This document shows, one piece after another, positions 49,701-59,130 of a DNA stretch of 64,000 bases. Below the pieces are notes generated by a model. It made no database searches. It saw nothing but the letters and a program-made list of their open reading frames with translations, and was not told where the DNA came from. The DNA is from Filosporella fistucella (lineage: Eukaryota; Ascomycota; Leotiomycetes; Helotiales): NCBI GenBank assembly GCA_030077755.1, contig JAQJZZ010000007.1, positions 2,220,271-2,284,270 on the forward strand, given 5' to 3'. Every line of letters starts with the position of its first letter. Position 1 is the stretch's first letter. Made by a program: the position numbers and the translations under genes.

Positions 49701-49825
49701 GGATAAGAGGTGACGCTCTGTTCGAGGAAGTGGTTGAAGCAGGGAGTGGTGAGGAAGAACACCAAGGCACGGCCCTGAGGTGAGCGAATCCTTTGGAGAC
49801 GCGAGATAAGCCATGCTTGGGACAT
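46733..49825 (-). CDS. Large HET-domain protein with N-terminal hydrophobic region
   Basis: Single-exon protein of 1030 aa. The first ~300 residues contain several hydrophobic segments (for example VILLFVAGVYEYFMCAGIIG and LLSLLLWYNPAACCHAVVGF), suggesting membrane attachment. A linker follows, and the HET domain begins at about residue 382 with YTAISYTWGK. It continues with SSAFEVLKNFR, IWIDAICINQ, MPEIYQGASQTIIWLG and WYGRAWIVQEV. Further on, EDRIHALVGLSS and PSWVPNW are normal for this HET class. The C-terminal ~250 residues include RVFGITRRGRMGLFLAKTA, frequent in HET proteins. A 21-nt direct duplication near 47987-48029 encodes a repeated LLTSHEP. It is the last large intact gene before the decayed subtelomere. 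Non-self recognition is the family theme; the role here is unknown. Confidence 0.88.
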   Translation of the reverse strand: MSQAWLISRLQRIRSPQGRALVFFLTTPCFNHFLEQSVTSYPSALDENAPFFAKVILLFVAGVYEYFMCAGIIGSTALSVQTIRYYYTLFIRREILTDYQTAACEKAMLVLSMFLSFALRAKSFANTVRRRTPRIDNGEAPNIWTLLSLLLWYNPAACCHAVVGFIAYHSTQRAISPSDLVSLFWKVLSPASQIFSQFFSHYQNSPAIPFFSFRNLQQSVYYGVKLQFQIVMMQNLVRKIPATSIEIAVFAQSFTHWRSQNVNTDANQQQMEAANMWRGPFKFNVQMLYLASNMVNNCFSIMWTFGRDLYIYEIQRHQKAPVQETIQEDKEDVKSATLPDGLPPADVSPTRLIKLLRIRPGFRNDPITCDRFHHNLDNPSCHPYTAISYTWGKDHTPKHSVTIDDGAKVTPRSLTIEVTSSAFEVLKNFRSHLRPVTIWIDAICINQSKDESGIKDRAQQLPLMPEIYQGASQTIIWLGHSSKAALAVAAINRIFILNRLRQLLGYNIGYQLSSSAAEALQEMLQCQWYGRAWIVQEVVRSKHSVIIRYGEESLLWERFTWFCQAILRDEAWLKMISDRAGQGGLSLISLRNVQAIKIFSLLTSHEPLLTSHEPEQPISILFYLAQMFRSSTRFDATMTEDRIHALVGLSSSPRDQVFKPYHKATVRQLYIQVVEDLSKDNTTGGRPLDFLMHAGIGYGPLNPDLDKHKSENDKIPEPPLPSWVPNWSLKTKTLPLIGTDGTEELLQSNYINKVLQDSAKLSSFGQTKPAYSPPSAPTKEEEALELAVKAKNQMQQTFYKAASGLTPYYSIHNEILTLRGNEVDRILWVGKEFPEPSTAEVEILSILGECARKVQDVCAPICPGTTTVPRAFAFLNAIGCGYSKPELDLTFITVAQRQNSSPGPRDIFLSGYLFNILCMVPVMGGDRNREIPLALRNFILTWKANLAGRVFGITRRGRMGLFLAKTAKGDVVGVFHGVKVPFSLKTEPETEVRATETGYFTLVGPAYVHGIMDGSVFTQGCEVSKMFKLK

Positions 49826-50329
49826 AATGTGTTTAAACTCCTAAATGAAACTTCTTGAAGAGCTGTAACATTGAATTGAAGCAAGATAGTTCACGGGATG
49901 GGAATTTGTAGATGAGGGGAGTCATGGTGTGATGATCAGATCAAAACACTTCATGAAGTGTTCCACTGGCTATTAATTGGTCAAGGCGTCAACTGTTGAC
50001 GCCACAACCAGCAGCCTATCGGCGGTCCATCGCAATTATTGACAATTACGTTTTATAGTGTATAGGTTTGATTGAGAATTATAATTAAGAAAAGTGGACC
50101 AAATTAAATGAATGCAAGGCAAATAGCAGGTGTAATGGTTGCTATACGGGCCTATGCTCATACAATATTCTGGGTAAGGGATAGGTATATCATAAAGACG
50201 TTTTAATTATAATATTATTAAAAATTAATTATTGGGAATTGAAATTAGTTTTCTTTAAAAACAAGTTTATTCTTAAAAGGTATATAATAATAATAACTAT
50301 ACCTTATAGTCCTCTTGCAATATTGCTTA
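49826..50329. other. Transition region into the subtelomere
   Basis: AT content rises sharply here. It includes the HET gene upstream region and the first degenerate copy of the dispersed repeat (see 50095-50220). Confidence 0.5.
50095..50220 (+). repeat. Copy A of a dispersed subtelomeric repeat (degenerate)
   Basis: The segment starting TGTAATGGTTGCTATACGGG at 50131 and running to ATTATAATATTATTA at about 50220 matches copies B (52212-52390) and C (53412-53590). The 35 nt just before it (CCAAATTAAATG...GCAAATAGCAGG) resemble the sequence before copy B, so A and B share the same junction. C-to-T changes relative to copy B (AACGG to AATGG) fit RIP. Confidence 0.65.
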
Positions 50330-50974
50330 TTAACAAGCAGCAGCGCAGCCTAGAATATTTATATTAGCTAGTGAATTCCCAACTTTCCAAGTATATAGCT
50401 TGAGTAAAGTCAGAAAGGTAGTCCACTTACCAGCATTATTTCCAGTACAATCCCATTGACCTATTTGACCATCACAGCCGTCCTTCCTTTTCACGCATGC
50501 TTCATAACCATAGGTGCATTGCCCACTATCCTCTTCATACTGGCACGGAGAAAAAGGATCTGGACAGCCTCGTTTGCACTCGACTGAGTGGCTAGTGTCT
50601 TTGCAATCTAAAGCAAGTGGTCATTATATTAGCAATGAATTATATAGAGATAGCAAATATAATTATTAGAAATATTAATCTCACATCCATAGCCTAATCC
50701 ACCCTTTGAGTTTGTCCAGTAAGCGCAATCGCCGCTAGTAAGGACTATGTTGCTATTCATCCGAGTACAAGACTCATGGACATTGCGATCTAAGGGTCAG
50801 AATTAGCTCACTAAACTTATAGAAGCATGGAAGTGACTTACAGCCTCCTACGTTAGCATATACCACGTTATTGGCGGTCCAGACTCCGTTGGCAGCTTGA
50901 GCCCAGGCGAGTGCTACGCTAGGGGCTAGAGCCATAGCAATGGCAGTAGAAAGAGCGAGAGGTGTGAATTGCAT
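50330..50974 (-). CDS. Small secreted cysteine-rich protein (effector-like)
   Basis: A four-exon gene not visible as one open frame: 50974-50842, 50789-50685, 50607-50431, 50349-50330; introns 52, 77 and 81 nt, all GT-AG; total 144 aa. The N-terminus MQFTPLALSTAIAMALAPSV plus ALA gives a classic signal peptide, likely cut after residue 23. The mature ~121 residues contain 12 cysteines (52, 66, 81, 90, 94, 101, 110, 117, 124, 133, 140, 144), an even number consistent with six disulfides, and end CAAAC. I do not recognise a family. Position at the edge of repeat-rich subtelomeric DNA, size, secretion and Cys content are typical of fungal effector or antimicrobial candidates; that role is inference. 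All three acceptors keep frame. Confidence 0.75.
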
Positions 50975-52104
50975 AATAAAGATTGAAAGATGATTTAATA
51001 GAGCAGGCAAAATGTGGCTATAGTGGTATTGAGAGATAAAATTGAGTTAAAGTGAGTCTAATAATTTCTTTTAGACTATGGCCAGTGCAAGACCTTTATA
51101 GAATCTTTAATAAAGTGGATTAATACTAAAAGATGCCTCAGCGGTTTGGAAGTTGTCTGCCAAGCGGGCTCCGCCTAATACATTCATTTAAAATAGTATC
51201 TATCCTTATTAATATTGCCTGAGAAAGATATCCCAATTTAGAAGAGGAGTAAATTGCAGGGTATTGGTGAGTGGTAGGAAGATATACTTGCCCTGCGTAC
51301 ATAAAGCGGTGGTATACGCCACCTTCCTCCTGGGGGCAGCTTGCTTATGATTGGAGGTAAATCGAACCCGACACGTAGGATTCGAAAAACGCATAACGTG
51401 TATGACTGTACTCATTGTCAAATGCGAGCGCACTCACCCGAATGAATGCGCATGCAGTTCGGCTCCATCAATAACTATACCTCGTACTCAAAAGGGTACT
51501 TCTCGAATGTGTGCATTTACGAATGCGAATGCGAATGCGTTATAGTAATTTCACATTCGAAGGAGTGAGGATTTTTCCTGCATTCCCTGAGTGATTGCGC
51601 AATAATTCACGACCAATGCAGAAAATAGTACATGACACAACGAATGCGAGCTAAACAAGCTCTTGGTAAGAGCCTGTTTCCCAATATCGAGTTCTGGTTG
51701 TCTAAATGAGAGGGCTATTGTAAGATCCGAGCCATGCTGTGAGATTGGAGAGGTGCCAACCAATGGAACAAAGTTATAGAACATCTTAGAGAAGTGTAAA
51801 CATCTGGTTTTTGTTTGAAAGCCATGCATTTATCACACGGAGGAGCCGGACTGCCAGCTCAGTTCGCCGACATTTATAACTAGAGCCTTTGACGTCGTCC
51901 CAATCGCGTGGAAACACGTCGATATGGAGTAGCTGCTCCCACTGGGCTTAAAACCCTACATTTTGCAGAATCCAAATATTTTCTTATTTCCAACGTGCTA
52001 CTTTTTATTGAGAACATGTCGTCACCTCCAGCTTTTGAGAGCGTCCTCCCATTCTATCAAGAACCGGTGATCACACATATTCGACGTTCTAATAGGCTTT
52101 GACG
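50975..52104. other. AT-rich non-coding region with GAATGC microsatellite
   Basis: No supported gene. A (GAATGC)n run with scattered CGAATG words lies near 51432-51545. Open frames here are short and lack domains. This is the last moderately balanced sequence before the strongly AT-rich end. Confidence 0.5.
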
Positions 52105-52211
52105 CGCCCGCTAGGATACTATCCACGCTTCGCCCTGCGATCCCCGATGGCGACCGTGGCAGAGATAAATTGATCTAAGGCCAAATTAGGTGCTAATCAG
52201 ATGCAAATAGG
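52105..52211 (+). repeat. Truncated copy of the GC-box module start (module 1)
   Basis: About 105 bp from CCACGCTTCGCCCTGCGATC through GGCGACCGTGGCAGAGATAA to GGTGCTAATCAGATGCAAAT match the beginning of the two full copies at 53795 and 60044. It stops exactly where copy B of the TGTAACGG repeat begins, while the full copies continue with CTAGGAATTAATCGCGC. It therefore marks a third, broken module. Confidence 0.7.
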
Positions 52212-52390
52212 TGTAACGGTTGCTATACGGGCCAGGGCTCGTATAATGATTCTGGGTAAGGGATAGGTGTATCGCGAAGACGTTCTGATTATAATATTAT
52301 TAAGTATAAAGAATACTATTTGAAGCTGAGCACGAAGCTCTTATTTAATGGCAGAAGTGCTAGTCTTATATAAAACCTTTATTCCTAATA
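52212..52390 (+). repeat. Copy B of the 179-bp TGTAACGG repeat
   Basis: Starts TGTAACGGTTGCTATACGGG and ends ACCTTTATTCCTAATA. Copy C (53412-53590) has the same 179 bp length and differs mainly by C/T and G/A changes. The TG start resembles a retrotransposon LTR end, but no matching CA end or internal region was found, so the class is undecided. Confidence 0.7.
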
Positions 52391-52919
52391 AATTATTTAA
52401 ATTAACATGAATTGATTAAATCAAGACTCAATTCCCTCGATTCACTTAATTCCCTACTTATTATGTGAGCGTAATATTTTAGTGAAACACCAAATTAGAT
52501 ATACTCTAATTGGTCCTATTATTGCTGACTAAGGTACTCTATAATAAGACACCATATGATAAGATATTACTTTCCTTTATACCTCGACCTAAGCCTTATA
52601 AGTGGGTCTATACCTTAGTAGTATTATGTTTTTATATAATTTAACCTATTAGGTCATTATATACCATATTTATAAGTCTTATATTATTCCGGGGTCTTAA
52701 AGCCAAAAACGTTACTTATAAATAGAATTATACCGACTTTTTAATAAAGCATTAAAGATTATAGTCTAATTCTTAAGTAATTATAATCTAAGAATAATTA
52801 AAGAGCTAAGAGAGCATAAACCTTAAATTAAAGACAAATATAAAGTAATTTAATACTTAGCTTATTATAGTAGCTTTTATTATCTCTAACTAAAATGCTA
52901 ATATAATACTTATTATTTC

Positions 52920-53411
52920 CGTGAAATAAAGAAGCATATGCCTTTAATTTATAAAATTAAGGCTATAGTCTATAAAAAGACTATATTATAAAAAGCGGTT
53001 TAGCTTTAAACATATTTTATAAGGCATAAAAGGATTAATTACTTTATAATAATAGGTAATAAAGAAAATAGAAAGGTATTTAAGCAAGCTAATATTTTTA
53101 TTCTTTTAATATTACCTAAAAAGGAATTATTTAAGAAATTAAAAAAAGATTATAAGGATATAAAATATAATCTTAAGGAGCAAGTAATAATAGTTTAAGA
53201 TATTAGAGATTTAAGGGCGGAAAGGATATTATAGCTATATGATTTAATAGGATTTTTATATTACTTAATTATATTAAAGGATAAGGAGATTTAGGGCTTA
53301 TATAAGCTACCGCTAAAGAGAGAGTTTAATATGGGTAATAAAGAAGCTAAGGATCTTAACCTAATTTAAATTATAATTATAATTAAGGCTATTTTAAGAG
53401 ATATATACCGG
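52920..53411 (+). pseudogene. Truncated, heavily decayed fragment of a telomere-linked helicase
   Basis: This ~490 bp segment aligns by eye with the N-terminal part of the fuller helicase copy at about 55,080-55,550. Shared landmarks include AAGGATATAAA, GGATAAGGAGATTTAGG, TATAAGCTACC and TAATAAAGAAGCTAAGGATC. The match ends abruptly at ATACCGG, where copy C of the 179-bp repeat takes over, while the fuller copy continues TTATATAATAATACC. It is far more C-to-T/G-to-A changed than the second copy, with many stop codons. Confidence 0.65.
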
Positions 53412-53590
53412 TATAACGGTTGCTATATAGGCCGATACTTATATAATAATTTTGGGTAAGGGATAAGTATATTACAAAGACGTTTTAATTATAATATTAT
53501 TAAGTATAAAAAATATTATTTAAAGTTGAGCACAAAGCTCTTATTTAATGGTAAAAGTGCTAGTCTTATATAAAACCTTTATTTTTAATA
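53412..53590 (+). repeat. Copy C of the 179-bp repeat, breaking the helicase fragment
   Basis: Starts TATAACGGTTGCTATATAGG and ends CTTTATTTTTAATA; same length as copy B. Its left border coincides with loss of homology to the full-length helicase, so it either inserted there or marks a recombination break. No target-site duplication is evident. Confidence 0.7.
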
Positions 53591-53794
53591 GATCTTCTTA
53601 AGAGCCTAAGGCTCTAAAGCTCTTAATACCTTAAATCCTAAGGGTTTAATAGGATTTAATTAGTTATATAACCTAGGGTCTCCTTCCTAATAAGTATCCC
53701 TATTAGCTAAGCTTATAATCCACTAATCTTATAACTTATTACTCATAACCATAATATTATCCCTCTTTTAGGGTAATATAGTCTTTACGCTTAA
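53591..53794. other. AT-rich spacer before module 2
   Basis: No gene seen. It contains the short palindrome-like AAGAGCCTAAGGCTC near 53608-53622 and TTTTAGGGTAA at about 53767. Confidence 0.4.
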
Positions 53795-54560
53795 GTCCAG
53801 GTTACGGGCGGCGGCCGGCTAAGCGAGGCGGCCACGCTTCGCCCCCGCGATCCTCAACGGCGACCATAATAAAGATAAATTAATCTAGGGCCAAATTAGG
53901 TGCTAATTGGATGCAAATAGGCTAGGAATTAATCGCGCATCGCATGCCTTTTATTCCTTACCTTTATCTTAATTATAACTTCTCTAATTTCATTTTAATA
54001 AGGACCTAGGCTTATTACTTAATATTATATAATATTATATTAAGCTTAATCATAAAGCGTTACCCGATTTAATAATATATAATATTATATAATATTTAAT
54101 CCTACTTACCTTAAAATAATCTTATTATCATGACTATTACTTATCCTAATATTAATTACTTCTCCCTTAAATAAATATCACTTATGCTATATTTCTTCCT
54201 TAAGCCCTTCTCAAATCATTACCATATTATTAGTGGTTAATATATTAAAGCTATCGCTATAAGAGAGAAAGCGCCAAGCTATTAAGCGAACCTACCGGTA
54301 GCGATAAAGAATCGCAAACCGTAGCTAATAGCCTATTTTATCAAGTTCCTTTATTCCTGCTATATTCCTTAAGCCACTAAGCCAAAATATAATAGCATCT
54401 TCCTCATTTATTATAGCTCTTTTAAGCGGCGCTAAATCTATACCTCTAATATTTAATACTTAATACCAGGTGAATTGCGATATCTTATACCCTTAATATC
54501 TTTAGGCATTTAGCTTACTTAATATATAGAGTTAAGTCCCTCGAGCGATAAGACGCTATA
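53795..54560 (+). repeat. Subtelomeric module start repeat, copy 1 (~765 bp)
   Basis: Direct repeat of 60044-60813. It begins GTCCAGGTTACGGGCGGCGG, continues through a ~70 bp GC-rich box, TGCTAATTGGATGCAAATAG and CTAGGAATTAATCGCGCATC, and ends near CGAGCGATAAGACGCTATA. The two copies stay collinear and differ mostly by C/T and G/A. It precedes the full helicase frame by 200 bp on the same strand, so it could contain its ancestral promoter. Confidence 0.8.
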
Positions 54561-54628
54561 ATCCTACTTCTTATGTGAGGGCCCTTTTAACGGTTAAAAG
54601 GAGTTCTCGGACCTAGTTGTGGTCTGGG

Positions 54629-54638
54629 CTAACCCTAA
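54629..54638 (-). repeat. Telomere-like word CTAACCCTAA
   Basis: An inverted telomere-like decamer 70 bp after the end of the module start repeat and 120 bp before the helicase frame. Short enough to be chance, but similar words lie at the borders of module 3. Confidence 0.35.
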
Positions 54639-54759
54639 TAAATCCCTACTTCCTTTATTAAAGGTTCCTTTATAAAAGGGGTTTGGGGAAAATATTAATA
54701 AGTCCGTTCTTTAGTCTATAAACCTTCTTTTATTATATTTTATTTATCAATTGCCTTTA

Positions 54760-57700
54760 ATGGACCTGGAATATAATTCGGACCACCAAGTATTAGTATA
54801 TAAGTCTTGCCAGACCTATATTAGGCCTAGTCGCAAGAATATTAAGAAACACCTTTAAAGTCAACCGTATTGCTTTACTGGCCAGACCTTAAAAAGCCAT
54901 TTAGAGTATACTAATTTATTAGAACTATGATCGCTAAAATGTCTCTGAGAAAAGAAGCCCGCGGGTAGGATACTAGTTATTAAGCATCTCAAGCTTTAAA
55001 AGGGCTACTAGTGTTTATTATATGGGGTAAGGGAGTTCCTTACCACGCATTTCCCACGTATGCGGGATCATATAGTGGTCCATAGTAAGAAGGCTAAGGA
55101 ATATAATAAAACGCCGCTTTAGGAGAAATATTTATTATAAAGCTACTTTATAACTCGGAGCCGGGTGGACTATTTTATAATAATTAAAGAAAAGGTAAAA
55201 GATGGGTCTAAAAGGGTTCTTATAAACTCCATTCCATTATTATAGCCTAAAAAAGACTTGTTTATTAAGCTTGAAAAGGACTATAAAGATATAAAGGTAA
55301 ATATTAAGGAATAGGCTAGTATTATTTATAATATTAGAAATTCCAAGTCGGAACGGGTGTTATGGCTATATAATTTAACCGGATTTCCATATTATATGCC
55401 TAACCTAAAGGGTGAGGAGATTTAGAGCTCATATAAGCTATCACCAAAGAAAGAGCTTAATTTGAGTAATAAAAATGCCAAGGATCCTAATCTCGTCCAA
55501 ATTCTAAATATAGCTAAGGCTATGCTAAGAGATGCATACCGGTTATATAATAATACCTCGCCCGACTAGAAAATGATATAATAATAGGCTAACATTTTAA
55601 ATAAATTCTATATTAGAGCGTTAGGTAAAGCCGATAGATTTCGGTATTTTAAGAATGCGTTAACCTTGATAATATATTTTATTATTATAAAGCAATTATT
55701 AGTATATTATTATCGTATAATATATTATAAAGACGGATATTTTATTTAGGCCTAGCTAGATTAGACATTACCGGGGGACGTTATCCAATCCACCGCTCTA
55801 TAGACTTAGGCCATGGATGAGATTATAAAAGCCCTAATTATCGAGGATAAAGAAAAAGCAGAGCTGGCTTTAAAATATGCTATTTAGCGACTTTACTTAG
55901 CCCTAATTTATTATACTATTGGTAATGTGCCATTTAAATCACTTGTCTTAAGCTTTTATATAATGCTAAGTCAAAAGGTCCGTGGAAAAGGCCGGGGAAT
56001 ATAAGAAGAGCCCGGGAACTTTAATAGCCACTTATTAGCTTTAACGTGGACTGCCTAGCTTATGCTTTTTAACTATGCCTATTTCCAAGAATAAGATTAT
56101 GAGGATCAAATTCCCGTCTTTTTAACTAAGATTTATAAGAAATTCTTTTAATAATTAATAGAGACGCCATTTGGGCACATCCTATAATAGCGACTATATT
56201 TCTTTAAAGTTAAAAAGGCAGCAATTGCCAAATATTAAGCAATATAGTCTTTAAATAAAGAATGAGTAATATTTCATAGGTTAAAGCTATAGATATCTCA
56301 TATCTCATATCTTATTTTATTTAAATATTAGCATGCACACTCTTTACTCTATAATAAGCTCTTATTAGGTGCTACCCATTTAATTCCACTAGAGTCTTAG
56401 CATTTAAAAGATAATTTGGACTTAGAAGACTTTAAAGGTTTATGGCTCTCTTATCTTGGCAATGCTAAATTTATTTATAATATAAAAGTAGCACTCTTTT
56501 AGCATATTTAAAACACTCCTTAATTATAAAAGATATTTCTATAAGAAGTTAATAATAGAAAAGTAGAGCTTTGCCCTTAAGCCATAGCCATATATAAATC
56601 ACATTTTTAAGACCTTTTAAAGTTAATATTAATACTTAGCCATATTCCACCTAATCCACCTCTTTATGCGTTTAAACTTCTCTCGGTTACGTTTTATAAT
56701 ATTGCTTAGCCGCGTTATATTTTAATCTAAGAAAAGCTAATTATAATTTATACCTAATATCATAAAGGTTAATAATAGTCTAGTGCCTATAAGGATAATA
56801 TCCGCTTCTTGCCTAAGGAAATCGGGAATTTATTACTTGCAATCATTAGATTAATTAACCTATTATATTAATTATTCCTCCATTAGCAAACCCCGGGTGC
56901 CCTCCTCTCTCCATACCTTTGGGCCAAGTTAAACGGTATTATATGGGCAAATGGGATGCTTTTAGCTTATTTAAAGAAGGCATATATTTATATATATATT
57001 CCATAGTTCCAAACTATGTGATAGCGACAGGTTACCGCATTTATTATAAAAGAAAAGTTCTTAGCCAAAGACCGGGCCAATTTTAACTTAAACGATAATT
57101 TAGGAGAGGATATTAAGGATAAATTAGATCTAATTACCCTTATTAAACTTAGTAACCACACTTATTACACTTTTAACCACGCATATACTAGAACCACTAC
57201 GCTAATTATAAATACGCTATTCCACCGGAATTACCATGCCTTTAAGAGCTGGCGGACCCTTTTCCGATTTGGCCACATTCTTTAAGGAAAGCGGCTATAA
57301 GGGACTTTAGAGACATTATCACTTCATATGCTTAATATATTAAAGCGGGGTTAATTCCGTAAGAGAGGAATATATTTAAAAGCTAATCTCCTATTTATTG
57401 CTTAAAAGTTATATAATATACCTGATTTACAATTCCGAGTTCCTAGTTAACGGAGGGGGATTCTTACAATTTTAGGTCCACGGTTAATAGAATAGATAGT
57501 TTTAGTACTAGGCACTAATTCTAGCAAGACGCTTATATTCTTGGTTAGGGCTGCTATTTCAGGTGTAAGAACTACTATTCTTGTCCTTTTAACTATGGCT
57601 CTCCGAGGTGACATGATCCGTTACTATTATTAAGTAGGCATTCGTCCATTAATCTGGACCCTCGATTATAAATAATTAGCTTCGCTAGTCATTGTGTCCG

Positions 57701-59130
57701 CCGAAGCTACATATACCGAAAGCTTCTTAAAGTATGCTTACCGGCTAGTCTATAATCAAGAGCTAGCTCGGATTATCGTGGACGAGGCACATTTTACTAT
57801 TATAGCCAATAATTACCGAGAATATATATCATAGCTAGGATGATATATATGGCAGGTCCGGACCTAGACTATTTGGCTTATAATTACCCTTCCTCCGGTT
57901 ATATAAGATATTTTTATTAAGTATAATAAATTAGTCCGTTTAACCATTATTTGGGAATCCATTAACCGATTAAATATCAAATACCTGATTAGTCCTAAAG
58001 ATGGCTAAGGGACCTTACTCTAAAAGGCAGCTAACCTAATTTAACGATTTTAGCCAAGTATAAATATCTTTAATTATAGCCGAGATAAGATAATTATCTA
58101 TTATCGGACCCGGGATAAAGTTTATAAGCTTTAGGAAATCTTGCAATATCCCGTATATATGTTAAAATCCGGGTTTAAGGAAGAAAAAGAAGCCATTTTA
58201 AGCGGCTAGCTTAATAATTTAAAATAACCTATTATTATTATTACCTTTGCCCTCGGGGCTGGGTTTAATTATCCCTATATCTAATAAGTGATTTATATAA
58301 ATGCTCCTGATAAGATAATTAACTTTTCTTAAGAGTTTGGAAGGGTAGGACGAAATGGCCGACTAGCTAGCTTAATTATTATAATACGGTTTATATGGAA
58401 ACCGTATTAAGATGCTACCCTTATACTTAATAAGAAAGCTATATAGCTTTATCTCTCGCGGTCATATTATTACCATGGTATTCTTAGCCAATTTTTGGAT
58501 AATCCTTCTAATTAGTAATGGTGCATAAAAGGCGAGGAGCTCTATTAAATGTGTGCTTGTGGCTATTATAAAGTCCGACCGTCTAGCCTTAAATTCGGGC
58601 CGTCGCCGGATATATAAGATAATTTTATTAGTCCAAATAAAGTTTTATACCAAGATTACATATAAGCGTAGGCTCTTAACTAATATGAAAAGGATTTAGA
58701 AATTATGGCGGGAATTTATCTTCTATATTAGGTGCAAAGCTATTAGTTTAATTATATGCCATAAAGCTATCCACGTCGATTTTATTAAATTCGAGTAAAA
58801 GATTAGGCATATTAGACGTGAAAGAAAGAAAGGCGCGAATGGATTGCATAATATATTGCCTATTAAAATTGCTACTAGCTATAAGAGATTTATTATATAG
58901 CTAATCCGGAACATAAAGACACTATATATCGATTTCCTAATATGGTAATGCCCCTTTGCTATAAGGTATTTTACTGGCCTAAGCGGGATGCGTGGCTTCT
59001 TAAACACTTTTAATATAAGGTTAATATAAAAGAGGAGTATATGCTTTGGCTTAAAGGGACTGCATTACTAAATGGGAATAAGTATATTTAGGCCAATTAT
59101 ATTACGGCATAAGCACTATCCGAGCTTTGA
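54760..59130 (+). pseudogene. RIP-decayed telomere-linked RecQ-type helicase (TLH)
   Basis: Relic of a RecQ-family DNA helicase of the kind found next to telomeres in many fungi. From ATG 54760 to TGA 59128-59130 one frame of 1,457 codons holds throughout; landmarks at 54760, 56017, 57772, 58339 and 59128 are all in phase. It is broken only by stops of the type CAA/CAG to TAA/TAG or TGG to TGA/TAG, as RIP makes. The N-terminus resembles the DUF3505 zinc-finger-like region (SCQTYIRPSRKNIKKHL, SRVDYFII). The middle has SNHTYYTFNHAY. Helicase motifs follow: I-like LVLGTNSSKTLIF (about 57508), VDEAHFT (57778), V-like FALGAGFNYPYI (about 58250) and VI-like FGRVGRNGRLA (58336). The Walker A glycines are changed. 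It cannot make full-length protein as it stands. Confidence 0.85.

Noticed and set aside
51340..51385. Possible tRNA B box on the minus strand (GGTTCGATTTACC)
   Set aside because: The flanking bases do not form a 5-bp T stem and no A box is present.
52212..53590. Copies B and C as the two LTRs of one retrotransposon
   Set aside because: The DNA between them contains a decayed helicase fragment and no reverse transcriptase, integrase or gag-like signal; left flanks differ and no primer-binding site was seen.
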